In this document: one piece after another, positions 1 through 8,913 of the stretch
Layout: every line of letters starts with the position of its first letter
Numbering within the stretch: position 1 is the stretch's first letter
Assembly (NCBI GenBank): GCA_965370555.1
Contig: CBDUVB010000011.1
Location: forward strand, 1-49,617
Length of the DNA stretch: 49,617 bases
Direction of reading: 5' to 3'
Source: JAJOKK01 sp965370555
Lineage (GTDB): Bacteria > Bipolaricaulota > Bipolaricaulia > UBA7950 > UBA9294
Position numbers and translations under genes: made by a program
Notes under the pieces: generated by a model
What the model saw: only the letters and a program-made list of their open reading frames with translations
Database searches by the model: none
Told to the model about the DNA's origin: nothing

Positions 1-17
1 TACGTACCGTTCTGTTG

Positions 18-290
18 GGAGGGGGTGGCCCACGGGCCACCTCCTACCAGATTATAGGGGCTCTCGCATGGGGCCTTCTTAAGAGGAGGAAGATGGTAAA
101 GCCCCCCAACGAACTGGGGCAATAAAGAAATCCCTTGAAATTGACTATCCCCGTAGCAAGACTACGGGGTATTCCGCCAATTCCATTTTGACCTGAAGGT
201 CAAAACCGGGATTTCATTATTTCACCTCACCCCGACCCTCTCCTATCAAGGAGAGGGGGTATAAGGAAACCCTGTGGCAAGACCACAGGG
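18..290. repeat. Cluster of inverted repeats upstream of the first gene
   Basis: Several perfect hairpins are visible. One is at 24-41 (GGTGGCCC / GGGCCACC). One is at 149-169 (CCCCGTAG, loop CAAGA, CTACGGGG). One is at 270-290 (CCCTGTGG, loop CAAGA, CCACAGGG). The 149-169 hairpin sits inside a wider imperfect inverted repeat, 121-134 against 209-222. The last two share the loop but not the stem, so the stems vary with compensation. No gene is convincing in 1-588; the only sizeable open frame (332-592) looks like chance. The region reads as accumulated repeat elements. Confidence 0.75.
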
Positions 291-382
291 AATCTCAAGT
301 TGAAAGGGAGAAGCCAAGGATCTAACCGGAGTTGGTCTTCATGCTACAATTTTATGTAGAGCTTTGTTGCATCGAAAGTAAC

Positions 383-406
383 GTCGCATACAGGGTACGA
401 CACTAC
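383..406 (+). repeat. Degenerate ACAAG-family hairpin
   Basis: GTCGCAT, loop ACAGG, GTACGAC, then ACTAC. It matches the pattern stem-ACAAG-stem-GCTAC seen intact at 21877-21900, 21914-21937 and 37233-37256, but with two stem mismatches and one loop change. A related short hairpin, GAGGG-ACAAGA-CCCTC, lies at 541-556. Confidence 0.45.
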
Positions 407-588
407 ATCCATCTTTTCGTAGCGTTGGAGCTTGTCTCCGACGTTCTAAGGTTTATCCTTGGGAGAACTCATACAGGCCAGTATGATTCAAACTCGCAGG
501 GGTGCACGCTGAAGGGAAGGTTCTTAGAGCTGCGTGTACAGAGGGACAAGACCCTCGACAGGCCGTCGTTTCCTAAACCGCGGTGTCG

Positions 589-1077
589 CTAGTACTCCGG
601 CCGCAGGCCAAACTCTGCTGATTCCACCCACTCTGCTGGGCGATCGAAGTACTCGGAGAGGCTGCTCACGATCAGATAGTGCCCTAGTTCCTGCATTGCC
701 AGCGTGGTGAAGAGCTTCTTTACCCTGTTGTCATCAGCGTAAGTAGCTTTCTCCTCGTAGAATATGCGCGTCGCCTGTTCGATCTCCATCGCCTTTTGCA
801 ATATCTCTTTCATCGAGGCATCGGTAGAGATGACGTTCTGTCCTTCCTTCACCGCCCCTTCGACAAGGCCGAGCACCTGTTTAGGAAGAAGCGATGTCTT
901 CAAGGCACCGTACGTCCCGTGTTTCATCTCAGCGAGCGCCGTGGCGTGCCCTTTCTCCTCTTCTGCAAGGAGATCGAGGATCTTCTTGGCACTAGGATCG
1001 GTCACTCGGTGTTGTGCTTCCTCGTAATAGGCACGCGCTCGTTCCTCCAGACTGATTGCATCATCCAGAACCGTCAT
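589..1077 (-). CDS. Rubrerythrin-like ferritin-superfamily protein
   Basis: The 162-residue protein has the helical Glu/His pattern of the rubrerythrin/ferritin-like di-iron family (COG1633 type). An EERARAYYEEA helix near residues 11-21 is followed by EEEKGHA near 39-45, then a second pair: EIEQATRIFYEEKA around residues 92-105 and QELGHY near 128-133. These fit the ExxH-type ligands of a four-helix di-iron site. There is no C-terminal rubredoxin domain with CxxC pairs, so this is the short form. Family roles are peroxide or oxygen protection and iron handling in anaerobes. The ATG is preceded by AAAAGGAGG six bases upstream. It is transcribed away from the permease fusion and appears monocistronic. 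The family is clear; the exact substrate is not. Confidence 0.82.
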   Translation of the reverse strand: MTVLDDAISLEERARAYYEEAQHRVTDPSAKKILDLLAEEEKGHATALAEMKHGTYGALKTSLLPKQVLGLVEGAVKEGQNVISTDASMKEILQKAMEIEQATRIFYEEKATYADDNRVKKLFTTLAMQELGHYLIVSSLSEYFDRPAEWVESAEFGLRPEY

Positions 1078-1392
1078 CTATCCTCCTTTTCTGTTTACGA
1101 TATCACTCGACCATTCACAGCCCTGTCGATCTATTCCCCCATTTTGTTGTCCCTATCATCCCGACCCTACTCCATCCTACCGAGGGTGTACAATCTTTGA
1201 GCTCCACTATGTGCAAGAAATGCTTGATCCAGGCGTAGATCTCGGCACGAGAGAACGCCTTAAACATCAACTTGTATCGCAAGGTCTTGCATGAGGAATA
1301 CACCGTCGTTTCATGCTCATCTTGTATAGGCAACTCTCGCTGTAAATCGGGAACGGTTCTCCTTATACTTCTGGAAGAAACCATCTGTTTCG
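1078..1392. other. Gene-free interval
   Basis: These 315 bases separate two divergent genes and should contain both promoters. A minus-strand open frame at 1115-1384 (89 codons) has a protein-like middle but no recognisable family, no good ribosome binding site, and an end that runs through the opposite promoter region. I leave it uncalled. GGAAGAAA at 1373-1380 is the likely ribosome binding site for the GTG at 1393. Confidence 0.5.
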
Positions 1393-4300
1393 GTGCCTTT
1401 CAAAAGGGGAGCAACCATAGATCGCATCGCTGAATTGCTGGAAAGAGCGGAACGAGCGGCTGCCGAGGGTCGATTCAACCAGGCAAATCGACTAGTCCTC
1501 AACGCGTTGTACTTGGATGAGACCCGTGCCGCCGCCTGGGCACTGCGAGCTCGGTTGGCACACGACTCCAGAGGTGCTCGCGAGGCATGGGAACAGGCGG
1601 TGGTCCTTGATCCAGACTATGCAAGACTAACGCCTCCTCTGGCGGGATCTCTGCATGGAAGCGCAAACACGCTGATCCATTCGGTATACTCTCCCGACAA
1701 AACCGGCACGCACAAGAAGCTGGCCAGTGCAGCTGCCTTCATCACTCAACGCCTGGGGTTCGGTCTTCTGGTTCTCCTCTCCATCATCTTCCTGAGCTAT
1801 CTGGGGCTCGATATGGCTAATGGTCGCGGTTTCTATCCTGCCCTCGGCCAAGCTGGAGAGAGCACCGTGACCTATCTCGGTCGGCTTCTGCACGGTGAAC
1901 TCGGTCTATCCTCCGCTGGGAGCATCACTCGCAGACCAATCCCCGTCTCGGAAGTTCTATCAAACACATTGCCCAGAAGCTTAGGGCTTCTGGCAGCTGC
2001 CTTACTAATAGCCACGGTTCTCGGGGTCTCGTTGGGAGTGTTGGCGGCGACACGACGTAACTCACGCGGATCTCTAGCGTTCCTTATTACATCGATCGCT
2101 GGGATGTCCATCCCCAGTTTCTTCGCTGCCCTCCTCCTTCAACTGATCGTGCTTCGCCTGATGGGTTTCTTTGGTCGATCTATCCTACCCGTCGGCGGTT
2201 TCGGTTGGGATGCGCATATCGTTCTACCGGCCCTAGTCATAGCTGCTCGCCCCATCGCACAGATCGCGCGGATCACCTTCGTAAAGGTAAGTGAGATCCT
2301 GGAAGAGGACTTTGTGCGCACCGCCTACAGCAAGGGATTGGCAACCTGCCAGGTCCTCTTCGGTCACGCGATGCGAAATGCCGCCATCCCGATTCTCACT
2401 ACGGTTGCCGTCTCTCTGCGCTTCTCTCTGAGCAGTCTTCCTGTTGTGGAGTTCTTCTTCGGTTGGCCCGGAGTGGGGTTCACCCTCCTAAAAGCGATCG
2501 GCCGCCAAGATGACAATACAACAATCCCTCTCCTTCTGTGCCTGGGTCTTCTATTCATCTTCGTCAACCTGATCCTAGAGCTTAGTTATCGATTCATCGA
2601 TCCTCGCCTGCGAATGCCTTCACAAGCTCTCCGCAGAGAGAGGGGCTGGACGAATCCAGTGGTATGGTTCAAGTCATGCTGGACAGGTCTGAAAGAATTG
2701 CTTACGGATAACCGAATCACCCGTTATCTAGCACAACGAAAGGTCGCTCCCATCCCCACGCGCATCCATATGGTGAGACACGAGGAGGACCAAGATATTC
2801 ACCTTGCCGATTCCATCTCGAAGAGAAGAAGGAATCGCGTGTGGCTGCGTGACTACCTGTACAACGTTCCTTTCATGGTTGGAGCAATCCTGGTTGTCCT
2901 CTTGCTTGTGGTCGTTGTGTTCGGACCCCGTCTGGCACCGCACAGTCCGTACACCACCCACGGCCTAGAGAAGGTGGATGGGAAATACATGGTTCCTCCA
3001 TTTGCACCCAGCGCGACCTACCCTTTGGGGTCCGATCCCCTTGGACGGGACATCATGAGCCTCATCTTGACTGGTGCACAGCAGACATTGTTGCTTGCTG
3101 CATTGGTTGTCGCAGCTCGAATACTTGTCGGCCTCATCCTGGGAGCGATCGCCGGTTGGTTGCACGGATCATTCATCGATCGGCTACTACTGCGTATAGC
3201 AGAGATCATAGCTGCCTTTCCCATGCTACTCCTGGCGATGATGCTCATCCTAGCAATCGGTATCCGCCAAGGGTTCCGTCCGTTCGTGATCGCGCTTTGT
3301 TTCGTGGGTTGGGGAGAGATTATGCAGTTTGTACGCAGCGAGGTCTTGACCCTCCGTTCTAAGCCGTTCGTCGAGAGCGCAAGGGCTGTCGCCGTACGGA
3401 CACCCCGCATTATTACAACCCACATCCTCCCTCATATGATCCCTGCACTAATCCCCATCATTGCCCTGGAGATGGGAGCGGTCCTCATGCTACTGGGAGA
3501 ACTTGGTTTCATCGGAATCTTCATTGGAGGAGGAGCCTTCGCGGAGCTCTCCTTTGTCGGGTCACCCTATCACTACTCTGACGTACCGGAGTGGGGCGCC
3601 TTGTTGAGTAGTATCCGTCTTTACGCCCGTTCCTATCCTTGGGTAGCCCTCTATCCATCGCTTGCCTTCTTTGTCTTCGCCTTGGGGTTCAACCTGTTCG
3701 GTGAGGGCTTGCGCCGATTGGCAGAGAAAGGAAAGCTGCGGCTTCGCTTTTTGGTGAACCGCTATACGATAGCCTTGGCACTGGTAGCTGTTCTGGTAAC
3801 CCCTTTTATTCAGTGGAACACAGGCTCTATGGCTTTCTATCACCGTCAAGCAAGCGCCTTCGACAGCGAGCGAGCGATCAGTCACGTTGAAGCGCTGACC
3901 GATCCATCTTTTGAAGGGCGGGCCCTGGGCTCCACAGGGATGGAGGCAGCTGCTGATTATATAGCCCAACAATTCCAGACACTGGGGCTTCAAGCAGCTG
4001 GCAGAGATTACTCTTACTTCGATACCCATTCTCGCTCCTACGAAAGCCTTGATGCAGTGCCCAAATTCGCCATCGAGGATGGTGGACCGGATCCGCTCTA
4101 CCTATACGACTACACCGAATACGCAGGCGAGTATCGTAACCTTGGAGAAATACGAGGAAATATCCGTTTTTTCGCGACGGGCGAACTAGCGTGTAATGCA
4201 ATCGGCGCCTTCTCCGCGTTGGACAAGCTAGACTTTTCCGACCAGATCCTCCTAGTTCCCTTTGCGCGGGATGCTTTCTACCTCGATGAGGCAAGTATTC

Positions 4301-5298
4301 CGATAGGAGGTATACTTATCATTGCGGATGATGCATTAAACATCGAGCGGCACGCTACTCTTTCCTTTCAAAATCCCAATTTTTCACTTCATTGGGATGG
4401 TAATGATGGTATTTCATGGGATGATCATCCAGAACTGTGGGTCAGTACCGCCACAGCAACTCGCCTACTCGCTGGTACGGGTAAGCCTCTTGCCGAGCTG
4501 TGCTATCAGGCCGTGAAATTAGAACGTAACGAGTTCGTCGATGTTACTACGAAAATGAAGGCCTCCATGGAGGTGCGAGGCACCATCCATATCGATGCAC
4601 CCGTTCGTCATGTGATCGGGTACATCCCGGGAACGATGGGCGGAGAAGCCCTAGGAAGAATGGGCCTGTCGCTGGACGACCAAATGATTGTCGTGATGGC
4701 TCAATACGACAGTCCACCGCTCGGCCCTGAGGAAGCGTCATGTGCTGCAGCCAACGACAACGCCAGCGGCGTAGCAGTGATGTTGGAAGCGATCCGCGTC
4801 ATACAGGAGACGGGGTACCAGCCGTACAAGACGTTCCTGTTCGTGGCCTACAGCGGCGAGGGCTGGGAGAACGGACACACGGTCTTTGCCCCGGATGCCT
4901 CCGAATTCCTCAATGCGGCACGCAATTTCTCGTGGGCGTACGATATCGAGGCCGTGGTTCGCCTCCGTGGCCTTGGAGCAGGAGACGGCACCGGCTTGGC
5001 TCTCTCCGCCGGAGGGAACCTACGCCTTGCCAACGTCTTCAGGGATGCGGCACGGCGGATGGGAGTGAAGGCTCGTTCCGTTGAAGACGTGATGGATATC
5101 AGTATCGTCTTCGAGGAGAAGAGCTTCAGTGAAGGAGGGCAGGAAGCTCCGGATATTACCCTGAGTTGGGATGGTTGGGAGGAGACCTCCCGTCGGTCTG
5201 CAGACACGTTTGCGAATATCTCAGAGGACAAACTGAAGCGCGCAGGACGCACTCTCGCTCTTGCCCTGATGATCCTCGGACGGGAGACAAATTACTGA
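1393..5298 (+). CDS. Fusion of two DppB/DppC-type ABC permeases with a degenerate M28 peptidase domain
   Basis: This 1301-residue protein starts at GTG. Residues 1-85 are helical and TPR-like. About 118-415 is a DppB-type permease with the usual cytoplasmic-loop pattern (VRTAYSKGL). About 490-770 is a DppC-type permease (LGSDPLGRD start, VESARAVAVRTPRIITTHILPH loop region). A further membrane helix near 785-803 leads to an extracytoplasmic domain of the M28 Zn-peptidase fold (about 815-1301). The M28 metal and catalytic positions are mostly lost: His to Q1104 (AQYDS), Asp kept at D1122 (ANDNASG), E1156 kept, second Glu to G1157, Asp to R1190, and final His to R1267. The domain is therefore probably a binding or structural module. 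No cognate ATPase or substrate-binding protein lies in the window. The expected role is peptide or nickel-type uptake, with the fused domain facing outside. Confidence 0.85.
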   Translation: MPFKRGATIDRIAELLERAERAAAEGRFNQANRLVLNALYLDETRAAAWALRARLAHDSRGAREAWEQAVVLDPDYARLTPPLAGSLHGSANTLIHSVYSPDKTGTHKKLASAAAFITQRLGFGLLVLLSIIFLSYLGLDMANGRGFYPALGQAGESTVTYLGRLLHGELGLSSAGSITRRPIPVSEVLSNTLPRSLGLLAAALLIATVLGVSLGVLAATRRNSRGSLAFLITSIAGMSIPSFFAALLLQLIVLRLMGFFGRSILPVGGFGWDAHIVLPALVIAARPIAQIARITFVKVSEILEEDFVRTAYSKGLATCQVLFGHAMRNAAIPILTTVAVSLRFSLSSLPVVEFFFGWPGVGFTLLKAIGRQDDNTTIPLLLCLGLLFIFVNLILELSYRFIDPRLRMPSQALRRERGWTNPVVWFKSCWTGLKELLTDNRITRYLAQRKVAPIPTRIHMVRHEEDQDIHLADSISKRRRNRVWLRDYLYNVPFMVGAILVVLLLVVVVFGPRLAPHSPYTTHGLEKVDGKYMVPPFAPSATYPLGSDPLGRDIMSLILTGAQQTLLLAALVVAARILVGLILGAIAGWLHGSFIDRLLLRIAEIIAAFPMLLLAMMLILAIGIRQGFRPFVIALCFVGWGEIMQFVRSEVLTLRSKPFVESARAVAVRTPRIITTHILPHMIPALIPIIALEMGAVLMLLGELGFIGIFIGGGAFAELSFVGSPYHYSDVPEWGALLSSIRLYARSYPWVALYPSLAFFVFALGFNLFGEGLRRLAEKGKLRLRFLVNRYTIALALVAVLVTPFIQWNTGSMAFYHRQASAFDSERAISHVEALTDPSFEGRALGSTGMEAAADYIAQQFQTLGLQAAGRDYSYFDTHSRSYESLDAVPKFAIEDGGPDPLYLYDYTEYAGEYRNLGEIRGNIRFFATGELACNAIGAFSALDKLDFSDQILLVPFARDAFYLDEASIPIGGILIIADDALNIERHATLSFQNPNFSLHWDGNDGISWDDHPELWVSTATATRLLAGTGKPLAELCYQAVKLERNEFVDVTTKMKASMEVRGTIHIDAPVRHVIGYIPGTMGGEALGRMGLSLDDQMIVVMAQYDSPPLGPEEASCAAANDNASGVAVMLEAIRVIQETGYQPYKTFLFVAYSGEGWENGHTVFAPDASEFLNAARNFSWAYDIEAVVRLRGLGAGDGTGLALSAGGNLRLANVFRDAARRMGVKARSVEDVMDISIVFEEKSFSEGGQEAPDITLSWDGWEETSRRSADTFANISEDKLKRAGRTLALALMILGRETNY

Positions 5299-5310
5299 TG
5301 GCTCCTCGAG

Positions 5311-5425
5311 ACGGGAAGATGCGGAGAGAGGAGGATACGGGAAAGAGGGACGCGGGGAGAGGGAGACACGGGGACAATGATCGGGAGGTTCAATCACTCA
5401 ATCACTAACTCGCTCAATCACTCAA
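5311..5425. repeat. G/purine-rich repeat plus AATCACTC tandem
   Basis: Bases 5311-5379 are a GACGCGGGGAGAGGGAGACACGG-type purine array of the family that recurs throughout the window. It is followed at 5391-5425 by three AATCACT(C/A) units. A similar AATCACT pair occurs at about 40905-40922. Confidence 0.7.
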
Positions 5426-5446
5426 TTCTGCCCCACTCTCTGCGTG

Positions 5447-5492
5447 CTTGGGGGGTGTAGTAATCGAATGGGGCCTTACTACACCCCCCGAG
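5447..5492. repeat. 17-bp-stem hairpin between convergent genes
   Basis: CTTGGGGGGTGTAGTAA pairs with TTACTACACCCCCCGAG across a 12-base loop, with one mismatch. It lies between the ends of the convergent permease fusion and the ThrRS-editing-domain gene, so it could act as a bidirectional terminator. No U-tract follows on either strand, which weakens that reading. Confidence 0.6.
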
Positions 5493-5548
5493 CGTCCTCG
5501 GTGGTGAAAGCTTCTGTTTCGTAAGGGTAAGGGATTCATGCAGTACCC

Positions 5549-5959
5549 TCACAAGCTCTTGAATATCCGCGCTAGCGAGCGTCCCGGCGCCTCCAAGTGC
5601 AGGTCAAGGAAGAAGCCGAATGGGGTCTGCGAGACTTCGTAACCCGCTCCCGCAAGCCTTGCTTCCGCGTTCGACAGAAGGTCCTTGGTAAACTCTGGGG
5701 TCGCTTTCCCCTCCGCAAGGTGAGCGAATGAGTGGAGAAGGATTCGGTCTGTCCCGTTCTTTCGCGCTGCCCACTTCAGATTCTTGACTAGACGTGTCTC
5801 GACCGCCCCAGCCTCAGCTTCATCCTGCGGCTCAGCGTGGATGAATCCGACCAAGACATCCTCAACCGTTCGTTCCTCGACCCGATCCTTCTCGGACCCC
5901 AGTGTCTTGATGGTGGTGCGATACCCGAAGCGGGTGGTGTAGATCATCACAAGTTTCAT
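5549..5959 (-). CDS. Free-standing archaeal-type threonyl-tRNA synthetase editing domain
   Basis: The 136-residue protein matches the N-terminal editing domain of archaeal ThrRS, which has a D-aminoacyl-tRNA deacylase-like fold. It starts MKLVMIYTTRFGY. A ...VEDVLVGFIHAEPQDE strand is followed by VETRLVKNLKWAARK and the conserved ILLHSFAHLAEGKATPE segment, then AGYEVSQTPFGFFLDLHL. The family hydrolyses Ser-tRNA(Thr) or D-aminoacyl-tRNA. Bacterial ThrRS carries an unrelated editing domain, so a stand-alone archaeal-type copy in a bacterium is notable. The gene begins 6 bases after the stop of the alpha-oxoamine synthase gene and has GAGGAAGA as ribosome binding site, so the two are probably cotranscribed. 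Its function in trans editing is inference. Confidence 0.75.
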   Translation of the reverse strand: MKLVMIYTTRFGYRTTIKTLGSEKDRVEERTVEDVLVGFIHAEPQDEAEAGAVETRLVKNLKWAARKNGTDRILLHSFAHLAEGKATPEFTKDLLSNAEARLAGAGYEVSQTPFGFFLDLHLEAPGRSLARIFKSL

Positions 5960-5965
5960 TCTTCC

Positions 5966-7183
5966 TCAGACGATTCCCTCTGCCTTGCCGACCTCTTGGA
6001 AGATATTGAGAACCCGATCCATCTCCTTGACAGAGTGGGTCGCCATATAGCTCGTGCGAAGAAGAGCCTTTCCCGCTGGCACTGCGGGCGGAACAGCGAC
6101 ATTCGTGTAGACCCCCGCCTCGAATAAGGCCTTCCAGAACTTCAGCGTCCTCATCTGATCGCCGATCATGATCGGGACGATCGGGGTCTCGCTCTCGCCG
6201 ACGTTGTAGCCGAGGTCGCGATAGCTCCGGCGCATCCGCGCTGCGATGGCATTGACGCGATCCACTCGCTCGGGCTCCTCCTCCATTATGCCAAGGGCTG
6301 CTAGTGCAGCAGCGACGTTCCCCGCAGGAAGGGCGGCGCTGAAGATCATCGAACGAGCCATGTGCTGGATCCAGTGGATCGTCGTTTCCTCTCCTGCGAT
6401 GAATCCTCCGATGGAAGCGAAGGACTTACTGAACGTCCCCATGATGAGATCGACGTCATCGGTTACGCCGAAATGCGCGGCAGTCCCTCTCCCTTGCCCA
6501 ACGACCCCTACCCCATGCGCATCGTCGACCATCAGGCGTGCCCCGTACTGCTGACAAAGCGGAATGATCTCCAAGAGCGGGGCTATCTCCCCGCTCATGC
6601 TGAACACTCCATCCACCACCACGAGCTTCCCTGCCTGATCAGGACAGGCACGCAAGGCCCGGTCCAGATCCTCCATGTCGTCGTGTCGGAACCGCTGCAG
6701 GCGGCCGAGTGCCAGGCGGGAGCCATCGACGAGGCTGGCGTGGTTCTCCTTATCGCCGATGATCACGTCGCCGCGGCCGATCAGGGCCGAGAGGGTGCCG
6801 AGATTCGTCTGGTAGCCGGTGGAAAAGACAAGGGCCTTCTCCTTCCCTACGAAACGAGCCAATCGCTCCTCTAACTCGTTGTGCAACGCAAGGGTCCCGT
6901 TCAGGAACCGCGAACCAGTACAACTCGTGCCGAACTCGCGCACTGCATCAATCGCCGCCTGCCGCACCCTGGGGTGCGATGTCAGCCCGAGGTAGTTGTT
7001 CGACCCGATCATGATCAGGCGTCGGCCATTCACCGTCACCTGCGTCCCTTCCGCCCGGTCCAGAGGAATGAAGTAGGGGTAGAGGCCCACCTCTTGAGCC
7101 GACCGGGGATTCGTTGGATACCCCATTGCTTGTGCTACTGCTGGGTCAGAGAAGAATCCCCGACATTTCTCGAATAAGTCCAC
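5966..7183 (-). CDS. PLP-dependent alpha-oxoamine synthase, serine palmitoyltransferase-like
   Basis: The 405-residue protein is a fold-type I PLP enzyme of the AOS family (KBL, BioF, HemA, Spt). Visible motifs are GSNNYLGLTSHP (about 58-69), GSRFLNGTLALHNELE (about 93-108), DKENHASLVDG (about 142-152), VDDAHGVGVVGQGRG (about 216-230) and the lysine-bearing TFSKSFASIGG (about 247-257). The MDLFEKC start, YPYFIPLD and GSRFLNGTL are most like bacterial serine palmitoyltransferases. KBL proteins instead carry a VRFICGTQ-type motif. The reaction would condense an acyl-CoA or acyl-ACP with serine (or glycine) and release CO2. Downstream of an SDR gene (13-base gap), it could form a long-chain-base or 2-amino-3-ketobutyrate route. 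The substrate is undecided. Confidence 0.85.
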   Translation of the reverse strand: MDLFEKCRGFFSDPAVAQAMGYPTNPRSAQEVGLYPYFIPLDRAEGTQVTVNGRRLIMIGSNNYLGLTSHPRVRQAAIDAVREFGTSCTGSRFLNGTLALHNELEERLARFVGKEKALVFSTGYQTNLGTLSALIGRGDVIIGDKENHASLVDGSRLALGRLQRFRHDDMEDLDRALRACPDQAGKLVVVDGVFSMSGEIAPLLEIIPLCQQYGARLMVDDAHGVGVVGQGRGTAAHFGVTDDVDLIMGTFSKSFASIGGFIAGEETTIHWIQHMARSMIFSAALPAGNVAAALAALGIMEEEPERVDRVNAIAARMRRSYRDLGYNVGESETPIVPIMIGDQMRTLKFWKALFEAGVYTNVAVPPAVPAGKALLRTSYMATHSVKEMDRVLNIFQEVGKAEGIV

Positions 7184-7196
7184 TATGCGTTCTCTC

Positions 7197-8009
7197 CTAT
7201 TGTATCTTATAGTATTTCATCAATCCCCACTCGAACAATCTGCTCGGGAGAATCCCTTTGAGAATGGCTGCTGCACGTTGCGAGGTCTCGCCGGTCGAGT
7301 AACGCACCTTAGGAGAGGATTCCTGGAGGATCCGATAAAGAAGACGGGCGATCCTCTCCGGGGAAGACCCGCCCTCTTCGTCTGACTCTGCCACCTTAAG
7401 CGCGCGCTGAAAGCGCTCTTGGTAGGCCGGATTTTCCTTTGATGTGTATACGCGGTTATTGGTGAACCCGGTGCGAAAATCCCCTGGCTCGATCAGGAGG
7501 ACCTTGATCCCGAACGGCTTCACCTCCATGCGGAGTGCCTCGGTCACTCCCTCTACCGCAAATTTAGTTGCACTGTACAGTCCCTGATACGGAAGGCCAA
7601 TCCTCCCTGCAAGCGAGGAGATGTTGACGATAGTTCCCGAGCCCTGCTCTCTCATCTTGGGAAGTATTGTTCGGCAGACCCGTAACAGGCCGAAGAGATT
7701 CGTCTCGAATAGGGCTTTGGCTTCTTCAATTGAGGTATCTTCGATCGCCCCGGCAATACCAAATCCCGCGTTGTTGACCACGGCATCGAGCCGTCCCGCA
7801 TCCTGTAGGATTCGGTCGATACCCGAAGCGACCGATCGATCAGCGTTCACATCCATCCGGATCATACGAACCGAGCCGTCTTCTACAGGACCATTGCCTG
7901 TGATCTTCCGGCTCGTCCCGTAGACCCGGTAGCCGCGTTCCGCCAGATACCGCGCGCACGCTCCACCAATCCCAGATGAGGCCCCAGTGATCAAAACAAC
8001 CCTTTCCAC
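7197..8009 (-). CDS. Classical short-chain dehydrogenase/reductase
   Basis: The Rossmann motif TGASSGIG lies near the N-terminus, followed by NNAGFG, the catalytic serine in NISS, and the YSATK active-site Tyr/Lys pair. This is a classical SDR, about 270 residues long. I place the start at the GTG at 8009, preceded by AAGGGGGAAG at good spacing and directly ahead of the first beta strand. The longer frame from 8135 adds 42 residues with no domain. It is the first gene of an apparent three-gene operon with the AOS enzyme and the ThrRS-editing-like protein. If the AOS is an Spt, this is a candidate 3-ketosphinganine reductase. That role is inference; classical SDRs cannot be assigned by sequence reading alone. 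Confidence 0.85.
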   Translation of the reverse strand: MERVVLITGASSGIGGACARYLAERGYRVYGTSRKITGNGPVEDGSVRMIRMDVNADRSVASGIDRILQDAGRLDAVVNNAGFGIAGAIEDTSIEEAKALFETNLFGLLRVCRTILPKMREQGSGTIVNISSLAGRIGLPYQGLYSATKFAVEGVTEALRMEVKPFGIKVLLIEPGDFRTGFTNNRVYTSKENPAYQERFQRALKVAESDEEGGSSPERIARLLYRILQESSPKVRYSTGETSQRAAAILKGILPSRLFEWGLMKYYKIQ

Positions 8010-8174
8010 CGCTTCTTCCCCCTTACCCTTTCTCAATAGCACACCCTCTGGAGAACACTTCCCTGCACGGGGTGAGATTCTCAAATAGCCGAACGAACGC
8101 GAGAAGAGTGTAGACGTCTTACCCATGCTTTTCAATTTCGTGGGGGCTTTCCGTATCTTCGCGGGTTGCGCCGG

Positions 8175-8204
8175 TTGGTATCCTGACCGGTTCTTCGCTA
8201 TAGT
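8175..8204 (+). promoter_or_regulatory. Possible sigma70-type promoter for the LemA pair
   Basis: TTGGTA (8175-8180) and TATAGT (8199-8204) are separated by 18 bases, about 40 bases before the ATG at 8243. The -35 box is weak. Confidence 0.35.
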
Positions 8205-8242
8205 CGAACAACTGATCTACGGGTTTGCCGATAAGGGGCCAG

Positions 8243-8911
8243 ATGTCCGGCTTGTACTTCCTGATCATCGTTCTTATTCTCGTGTTCATTGCCTTCGCGA
8301 TCTGGAAAAGCGTACAGAGGCGGAAGGAGCTGGCGGCATGGGCGGCTGAAAAGGGGCTATCGTTCAGCGCGACGAAGGATCGCGGTTTCGATGACCGGTT
8401 CTCTTCCTTCGGTTGCCTTCGCCGAGGGCATAGCCAATACGCGTATAACATCGCCGAGGGGGACTGGAACGGCAGAAGGGTGACGGCATTCGATTATCGC
8501 TACATCACCGGGAGCGGGAAGAACCGCTCGACGCACTACTTTTCGGCGATTATCCTGCGTAGCGATATGCAGCTCAAGCCGCTAAACATCCGGCCGGAAG
8601 GGGTCTTCGACAGGGTGACCGAGTTCTTCGGTCTCGACGACATCGATTTCGAATCGGCCGAGTTCAGCCGGATGTTCTACGTCAAGAGCCCGGATAAGCG
8701 CTGGGCCTACGACGTGATCCATCCGCGGACGATGAAGTTCCTCCTTTCCATGCCACGTTTCTCCATAGAGTTGGACCACGCGCACGTCATCGTATGGAGG
8801 AACAGGCGGTTCGATCCCGAGGCTTTCGAAGCGGCGATCGCAATCGCCGTGGGGTTGCTCGATAATCTTCCGACGTACCTGACCGATAAACAAGGATCAA
8901 AGGGAGGATAA
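8243..8911 (+). CDS. Membrane-anchored protein of unknown function, LemA partner
   Basis: About 222 residues. An N-terminal membrane segment (SGLYFLIIVLILVFIAFAIW) is followed by a basic stop-transfer stretch (KSVQRRKE) and a soluble domain of roughly 190 residues rich in Phe, Arg and Asp. I choose the ATG at 8243 because AAGGGG sits five bases upstream; six extra residues would come from an upstream ATG. I do not recognise a named domain. The layout (one membrane segment plus a cytoplasmic domain directly before lemA, with only a two-base gap) resembles DUF3137-like neighbours of LemA. Cotranscription with lemA is very likely. Function unknown. Confidence 0.75.
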   Translation: MSGLYFLIIVLILVFIAFAIWKSVQRRKELAAWAAEKGLSFSATKDRGFDDRFSSFGCLRRGHSQYAYNIAEGDWNGRRVTAFDYRYITGSGKNRSTHYFSAIILRSDMQLKPLNIRPEGVFDRVTEFFGLDDIDFESAEFSRMFYVKSPDKRWAYDVIHPRTMKFLLSMPRFSIELDHAHVIVWRNRRFDPEAFEAAIAIAVGLLDNLPTYLTDKQGSKGG

Positions 8912-8913
8912 AG

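Noticed and set aside
332..592. 86-codon open frame near the window start
   Set aside because: No family, no ribosome binding site, and it runs through hairpin repeats and into the rubrerythrin gene end.
1115..1384. 89-codon minus-strand frame between rubrerythrin and the permease fusion
   Set aside because: Its middle looks protein-like, but there is no recognisable family or ribosome binding site and it would occupy both promoters.
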